This document shows positions 35,031 through 39,029 of a stretch of DNA of 39,029 bases, one piece after another (position 1 is the first letter of the stretch; each line of letters opens with the position of its first letter). This DNA comes from Cyclobacteriaceae bacterium. Its GTDB lineage: Bacteria > Bacteroidota > Bacteroidia > Cytophagales > Cyclobacteriaceae. Below the pieces are notes generated by a model. It was given only the letters and a program-made list of their open reading frames with translations, did not search any database and was not told the origin of the DNA. Location: contig JABXHZ010000336.1 of assembly GCA_013373335.1 (NCBI GenBank), positions 1 through 39,029 on the forward strand, in the 5' to 3' direction. The position numbers and the translations under genes were made by a program.

Positions 35031-36029
35031 ATGATAATTGCTGAAATTGGACAGGCTCACGATGGGAGCTTAGGAAATGCACATGCCTATATAGATGCAT
35101 TAGCAGAAACAGGTGTTGATGCCATTAAATTTCAAACTCATATTGCTGAAGCAGAATCTTCAAGCTTTGAGCCTTTTCGAGTGAAATTTTCAAAACAGGA
35201 TTCCACACGATTTGATTATTGGAAAAGAATGGAGTTCACCCCAGATCAATGGAAAGGAATAAAAGACCATTGTGAAGAGAAAAACCTTGAATTTTTATCT
35301 TCTCCATTTAGTAATGCGGCAGTTGACTTATTGGAAAACATAGGAGTAAAAAGATATAAGATAGGCTCTGGAGAATTAGGGAATTTTTTGATGCTTGAAA
35401 GAATTGCAAAAACGGGGAAACCTATAATTATGAGTTCCGGTATGAGTTCATTTGAGGAACTTGACAAGACATTTGATTTTTTAAAGCCTTTTGGAAATAG
35501 CTTAAGTATTTTGCAGTGTACAACTGCTTATCCTACACAACCTGAAGAATGGGGTTTGAATGTGATTACTGAGTTAAAGGAACGGTACCAAATTCCCGTT
35601 GGCTTTTCTGATCATAGTGGAGATATTTATGCCTGTCTTGCTGCAGCTTCTATAGGGGCTGAGATTTTTGAATTTCATGTAGTTTTCGATAAAAGACAAT
35701 TTGGACCGGATTCCCAAGCGAGTATTACAATTGATCAAACAAAAGTCCTTTCTAGTGGTATTAAACAGATTCAGAATGCCTTGAAAAATCCCATTGTAAA
35801 ATCTGACAATCAGAAATATTCGGAGCTTAAAGTGATGTTTGGAAAATCTTTAGCGGTGAACAAGACTTTAAATGAAGGTCATATCATAACATTGGATGAT
35901 CTGGAATCTAAAAAACCCGGTAACAAAGGAATACCCGCTTCAAACTATCTAAATGTCCTTGGAAAAGAATTAAATAGAAAACTAGAAAAATGGGATTTTC
36001 TAAGGGAAGAAGATCTTAAATCTAAATGA
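35031..36029 (+). CDS. neuB: NeuB-family nonulosonic acid synthase
   Basis: A 332-residue enzyme that condenses phosphoenolpyruvate with an N-acetyl-hexosamine (ManNAc or a modified form) to a nine-carbon sialic-type acid. The N-terminal TIM barrel has MIIAEIGQAHDGSLGNAH, VDAIKFQTHI, FLSSPFSNAAVDLL, KIGSGEL, LQCTTAYPT and PVGFSDHSGD. The C-terminal SAF/antifreeze-like domain begins near KSLAVNKTLNEGHII and ends in KPGNKGIPASN. AEIGQAHDGS, in place of the commoner AE-G-NHNGS, marks a divergent branch of the family. The ATG follows the giant gene's stop with no spacer, and the 3' end overlaps neuC by ATGA. The exact product (Neu5Ac or a legionaminic-like acid) is not proven. The absence of LegB/LegC genes here favours Neu5Ac. 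Confidence 0.9.
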   Translation: MIIAEIGQAHDGSLGNAHAYIDALAETGVDAIKFQTHIAEAESSSFEPFRVKFSKQDSTRFDYWKRMEFTPDQWKGIKDHCEEKNLEFLSSPFSNAAVDLLENIGVKRYKIGSGELGNFLMLERIAKTGKPIIMSSGMSSFEELDKTFDFLKPFGNSLSILQCTTAYPTQPEEWGLNVITELKERYQIPVGFSDHSGDIYACLAAASIGAEIFEFHVVFDKRQFGPDSQASITIDQTKVLSSGIKQIQNALKNPIVKSDNQKYSELKVMFGKSLAVNKTLNEGHIITLDDLESKKPGNKGIPASNYLNVLGKELNRKLEKWDFLREEDLKSK

Positions 36030-37183
36030 AGAAAAGAAAAATCTGCGTTGTTATTACCGCACGTCCTTCCTATTCAAGAATAAAAACGGCCTTGACAGCC
36101 ATCAACGAGCATCCTGAATTGGAATTGCAGCTAGTTGTAGCTGCATCTGCATTATTAGACCGCTATGGGAATGCGGTGAATAATATTGAAAAAGATGGTT
36201 TCACAATCACAGCTAAGGTGTTTAACGTTTTGGAAGGTGAAAACCTTACCGCTGCAGCTAAAACAACTGGAATAGGTATTCTGGAGCTATCCACTGTTTT
36301 CAATAATTTGAATCCGGATATTGTGGTCACTGTAGCAGATAGATTTGAAACTATGGCTACAGCTGTTTCAGCCAGTTATATGAATATTCCCTTGGCTCAT
36401 ATTCAAGGAGGTGAAGTGACGGGAAATATTGATGAAAAAGTAAGACATGCCATTACAAAATTGGCAGATTATCATTTTGTAGCATCTGATGATGCTTATA
36501 AAAGAGTTATCAAACTGGGTGAAAATCCAGAATTTGTTTTTAACACGGGTTGTCCAAGTATTGACTTGGCATATGAGATAAAACAGCAACCAGGTCTGGA
36601 TTTTGATCCTATTCAAAAATATGGAGGAGTAGGGAAAGTGATGGACTACTCAAAGGGATATTGGGTGGTTATGCAGCATCCAGTGACAACAGAAGTTGGG
36701 AGCTCCCGATTCCATATTGAAGAAACCTTACATGCCATGTATAGTCTCAATCAACCTGTATTTTGGTTTTGGCCAAATGTAGATGCTGGTGCGGATGGCA
36801 CGAGTACTGGAATTAGATCTTTTAGAGAAACGCATGAATTAGAAAATTTCCATTTCTTTAAGAATATGGAACCTCAAGATTTCTTGAAGCTTCTTTATTC
36901 CAGTAAAGGATTAATTGGAAATAGTTCCGTTGGTATTAGAGAATGTGCTTTTATGGGAGTCCCAGTAGTCAATATAGGCTCGCGTCAGAATAACAGAGAA
37001 AGGGGCAATAATGTTAAAGATGTTGATTATTCTCGAATAGAAATTTTACAAGCATTGAGAGAAATTGAGGAATCTCCAAGACCTGAGGTTTCTACAATCT
37101 ATGGAAATGGAGAGGCTGGTAAAAAGATTGCCCAGTATTTATCTGAACTCCCATTGATTTTTCATAAAACCATCACCTTTTAA
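36026..37183 (+). CDS. neuC: UDP-GlcNAc 2-epimerase, hydrolysing (NeuC type)
   Basis: A 385-residue GT-B-like fold enzyme of the WecB/NeuC superfamily. It would convert UDP-GlcNAc to free ManNAc (or an equivalent) and UDP, feeding NeuB. Family motifs are ICVVITARPSYSRIKTAL, DIVVTVADRFETMATAVSA, AHIQGGEVTGNIDEKVRHAI, FNTGCPSIDLA and GNSSVGIRECAFMGVPVVNI. The G-E-x-T-G-x-I-D-E stretch fits the hydrolysing NeuC/LegG group, not the reversible WecB enzymes (which have HVEAGLRT). It overlaps neuB by ATGA and is followed with no spacer by neuA. The gene order neuB-neuC-neuA forms a complete route to a CMP-activated acid. LegG, which acts on a diacetamido sugar, is the alternative. Confidence 0.91.
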   Translation: MKKRKICVVITARPSYSRIKTALTAINEHPELELQLVVAASALLDRYGNAVNNIEKDGFTITAKVFNVLEGENLTAAAKTTGIGILELSTVFNNLNPDIVVTVADRFETMATAVSASYMNIPLAHIQGGEVTGNIDEKVRHAITKLADYHFVASDDAYKRVIKLGENPEFVFNTGCPSIDLAYEIKQQPGLDFDPIQKYGGVGKVMDYSKGYWVVMQHPVTTEVGSSRFHIEETLHAMYSLNQPVFWFWPNVDAGADGTSTGIRSFRETHELENFHFFKNMEPQDFLKLLYSSKGLIGNSSVGIRECAFMGVPVVNIGSRQNNRERGNNVKDVDYSRIEILQALREIEESPRPEVSTIYGNGEAGKKIAQYLSELPLIFHKTITF

Positions 37184-37891
37184 ATGAGAATATTAGGACT
37201 GATCCCCGCAAGAGAAGGATCAAAAGGAATTCCAGGTAAAAATATTAAAACGCTGGGACGCCAACCTTTAATTGCTTACTCTATTAAAGATGGAATTGCA
37301 GCAAAACTTCTATGTAAAACTGTAGTTAGCACTGATGGTGAGAAAATTGCTGAGATAGCCAGAAATTATGGAGGCGAAGTTCCATTTATTCGACCTAAAG
37401 AGTTGGCTGAGGATAAAACCCCCTCCATTGATGTAGTCTTACATGCACTAGATTTTTTTGAACAGAATGGGGAACTTTTTGACGCGGTTTGTTTACTACA
37501 GCCTACTAGCCCATTCAGACCCAAAGGTTTTATAGATGAGTGTATCCGAAAATTCACGGAAACGGATGCAGATTGTCTAATATCTGTATTAGAGGTGCCA
37601 CATGAATATAATCCGCACTGGACTTTTAAGATGGATAAGCATGGTAGTTTATCTATTGCTACAGGTGAAAGTACCTTGATCCCAAGAAGACAAGAATTGC
37701 CAATGGCCTACCATAGAGATGGGTCTATTTATATTTCTAAAGTTTCCTTGATCAGAAATAAGAGGGTGTTGGTAGGAGGAAAGACGGTAGGGGTTCTATC
37801 AGATAAATCCTATTATGCCAATTTGGATACCCCTAAAGATTGGGAGAAAGCAGAAAGAACCTATAAAGAATTACTTGAATGTGCGGAATAG
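37184..37891 (+). CDS. neuA: CMP-nonulosonic acid cytidylyltransferase (NeuA type)
   Basis: A 235-residue enzyme that joins CTP and the sialic-type acid to give the CMP-sugar donor. The CTP-binding motif LIPAREGSKGIPGKNIKTL is at the N-terminus. Later motifs are TVVSTDGEKIAEIA, VCLLQPTSPFR (substrate and metal site) and DLDTP-like ANLDTPKDWEKAE. There is no fused C-terminal esterase domain. The ATG abuts the neuC stop directly. The start of the second asnB lies inside its last codons (13-base overlap), tying that amidotransferase to this pathway. A dedicated sialyltransferase was not recognised; it may be one of the unassigned transferases or lie beyond the window end. Confidence 0.92.
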   Translation: MRILGLIPAREGSKGIPGKNIKTLGRQPLIAYSIKDGIAAKLLCKTVVSTDGEKIAEIARNYGGEVPFIRPKELAEDKTPSIDVVLHALDFFEQNGELFDAVCLLQPTSPFRPKGFIDECIRKFTETDADCLISVLEVPHEYNPHWTFKMDKHGSLSIATGESTLIPRRQELPMAYHRDGSIYISKVSLIRNKRVLVGGKTVGVLSDKSYYANLDTPKDWEKAERTYKELLECAE

Positions 37892-39029
37892 CTGGTATCG
37901 TTGGGAAAAACCCTGAAAATAAGGTTTTACTGGCAAAAATGCTTGACAAGCAAAAACACAGAGGGCCTGATGCTCGAGGGATTTGGTCTACTGAGGAGGT
38001 TTTTTTAGGTCATAATAGACTCTCAATTTTAGATCTTTCTGTGGCGGCAAACCAGCCTATGTTTAGTAATTGTGGAAGGTTTGTGATCATTTTTAACGGT
38101 GAAATTTATAACTACCTCGAATTAAAGCAATCCTTGGATTATTCATTCAGAACTAAATCTGATACAGAAGTTCTGTTGGCTATGTATATCAAATACCAAG
38201 AAAAAATGCTTAATCATCTCAATGGGATGTTTGCTTTTGCCATATGGGATATACAGGAGAAAAAACTTTTTGCAGCTCGAGATCGATTTGGCGTTAAACC
38301 TTTTTATTATTCTACCCTTCAGGATCAGTTTCTATTTGCGAGCGAAATAAAAACTTTATTGGCTGCTGGAGTTAGCGATGCTCCCAATGACGTGGTTTGG
38401 GCTGATTATTTTGTCCATGGAAGTTATGGTTTTCCAGAAGAAACATTTTTTAGAAATATTCATCAACTGTCTCCTGGACATAGTCTCACATTTAGGTTAG
38501 GGGATTTAAATCCTCAAATTAGATCGTACTATGATTTTGTATCCGAAGTCAAAAGTCAGAGGGTTTTTGAAAAGGATAACAACTTACAAGAAGAATATCT
38601 AGAATTGTTACTTGATTCCCTTCGCCTAAGGTTTAGATCGGATGTGCCAGTTGGTTTCAATGTAAGTGGGGGATTGGATTCATCTATTTTGTTGGCAATG
38701 ATTTCAAAAATCAAGGCTGGAGATACAGAAAATATTGAGGCTTTTTCATTTTACACAGGAGATGATCGTTATGATGAATTACCATGGGTGAAGGATTTGA
38801 TCTCTAAAACCAATAGTCCATTAAATCCTGTCCTATTATCACTTACAGATGTACCTGATCTAATAGAAAAAGTAGCGTTTTTCCAGGATGAGCCATTTGG
38901 AGGTTTTCCTACCTTGGCTTATTCTAAAATTTTTGAAAGAGCAAGACAGAAAGGATTTTTGGTATTATTGGATGGGCAAGGCATGGACGAAGCTTGGGCA
39001 GGTTACGATTATTACAGAACAGACTCCAA
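37879..39029 (+). CDS. asnB: Asparagine synthase-type amidotransferase (copy 2), 3' truncated by window end
   Basis: This gene is absent from the ORF track because it has no stop within the window. Translation from the ATG at 37879 gives MCGIAGIVGKNPEN, so Cys2 is the glutaminase nucleophile. Further family motifs are HRGPDARG, LSILDLSVAANQP, FNGEIYNY, ARDRFGVKPFYY, the synthetase P-loop SGGLDSS and DGQGMDEAWAGYDYY near the end. About 383 codons are present; the family usually has 600-650, so about 220 are missing. It overlaps neuA by 13 bases and is therefore part of the nonulosonic-acid module. It may aminate or amidate a sugar carboxyl (possibly the sialic-type acid itself) rather than make free asparagine. 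This is inferred from position only. Confidence 0.9.
   Translation, partial: MCGIAGIVGKNPENKVLLAKMLDKQKHRGPDARGIWSTEEVFLGHNRLSILDLSVAANQPMFSNCGRFVIIFNGEIYNYLELKQSLDYSFRTKSDTEVLLAMYIKYQEKMLNHLNGMFAFAIWDIQEKKLFAARDRFGVKPFYYSTLQDQFLFASEIKTLLAAGVSDAPNDVVWADYFVHGSYGFPEETFFRNIHQLSPGHSLTFRLGDLNPQIRSYYDFVSEVKSQRVFEKDNNLQEEYLELLLDSLRLRFRSDVPVGFNVSGGLDSSILLAMISKIKAGDTENIEAFSFYTGDDRYDELPWVKDLISKTNSPLNPVLLSLTDVPDLIEKVAFFQDEPFGGFPTLAYSKIFERARQKGFLVLLDGQGMDEAWAGYDYYRTDS

Noticed and set aside
1-39029. tRNA, rRNA, CRISPR arrays, insertion sequences, phage or toxin-antitoxin genes
   Set aside because: Looked for on both strands; no cloverleaf, spaced direct repeats, transposase/integrase motifs or small paired ORFs were recognised.

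Overview
The window is a contiguous surface-polysaccharide locus from a member of the Bacteroidota, probably a Cyclobacteriaceae-type marine or freshwater genus such as Algoriphagus or a relative. This placement is inferred. The supporting signs are AT-rich DNA, few Shine-Dalgarno sites, frequent TTG/GTG starts, a Wzi-family capsule protein, and a giant protein with a type B (CHU_C/gliding-motility) C-terminal signal for the type IX secretion system, which is confined to Bacteroidota. Every gene reads on the + strand. No tRNA, rRNA, CRISPR array, transposase or integrase was seen. No gene-free stretch exceeds 222 bp.

Layout. (1) 1-2140: the 3' end of a GT2 glycosyltransferase and a Wzi-like outer-membrane protein, closed by an intrinsic terminator near 2197-2228. 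(2) 2141-2362: a spacer with the terminator, a second long hairpin and a Bacteroidota-type promoter match that overlaps the terminator. (3) 2363-8761: a UDP-HexNAc 6-dehydrogenase (TviB/WbpO type), a Wza-like export lipoprotein, a Wzc-like tyrosine kinase/co-polymerase, and an ABC exporter that could be the lipid-linked-glycan flippase. (4) 8779-28708: a tightly packed series with an FdtB-type sugar aminotransferase, glycosyltransferases, a methyltransferase, a Wzy-like polymerase, a CapK-like adenylate-forming enzyme, a sugar SDR, an AsnB-type amidotransferase, two tandem FdtA-type ketoisomerases, an FdtC-type N-acetyltransferase and an O-acyltransferase. (5) 28845-39029: a 2061-residue lectin/SprB-repeat type IX-secreted protein, directly abutted by neuB-neuC-neuA, with a second AsnB gene running off the window end. 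That last gene is missing from the ORF track.

How the genes fit together (inference from families). The products suggest a heteropolysaccharide with a long repeat unit. It would contain a 3-acetamido-3,6-dideoxyhexose (Fdt/Qdt enzymes), a HexNAc-uronic acid that may be amidated by an AsnB-like enzyme, and a nonulosonic (sialic-type) acid, with O-acylation and methylation as trimmings. Assembly looks Wzy-dependent: Wzy-like polymerase, Wzc, Wza, and Wzi for surface attachment. No Wzx (MATE-like) flippase, no initiating polyprenyl-phosphate sugar transferase and no rmlA/rmlB are visible. They must lie outside the window, or, for the flippase, the ABC exporter may do the job.

The most unusual features are the giant secreted lectin with a regular ~270-residue Ig-SprB-SprB super-repeat that abuts neuB with no spacer, the tandem FdtA paralogues of which one has lost a conserved histidine, and the overlapping terminator/promoter/hairpin at the head of the operon.
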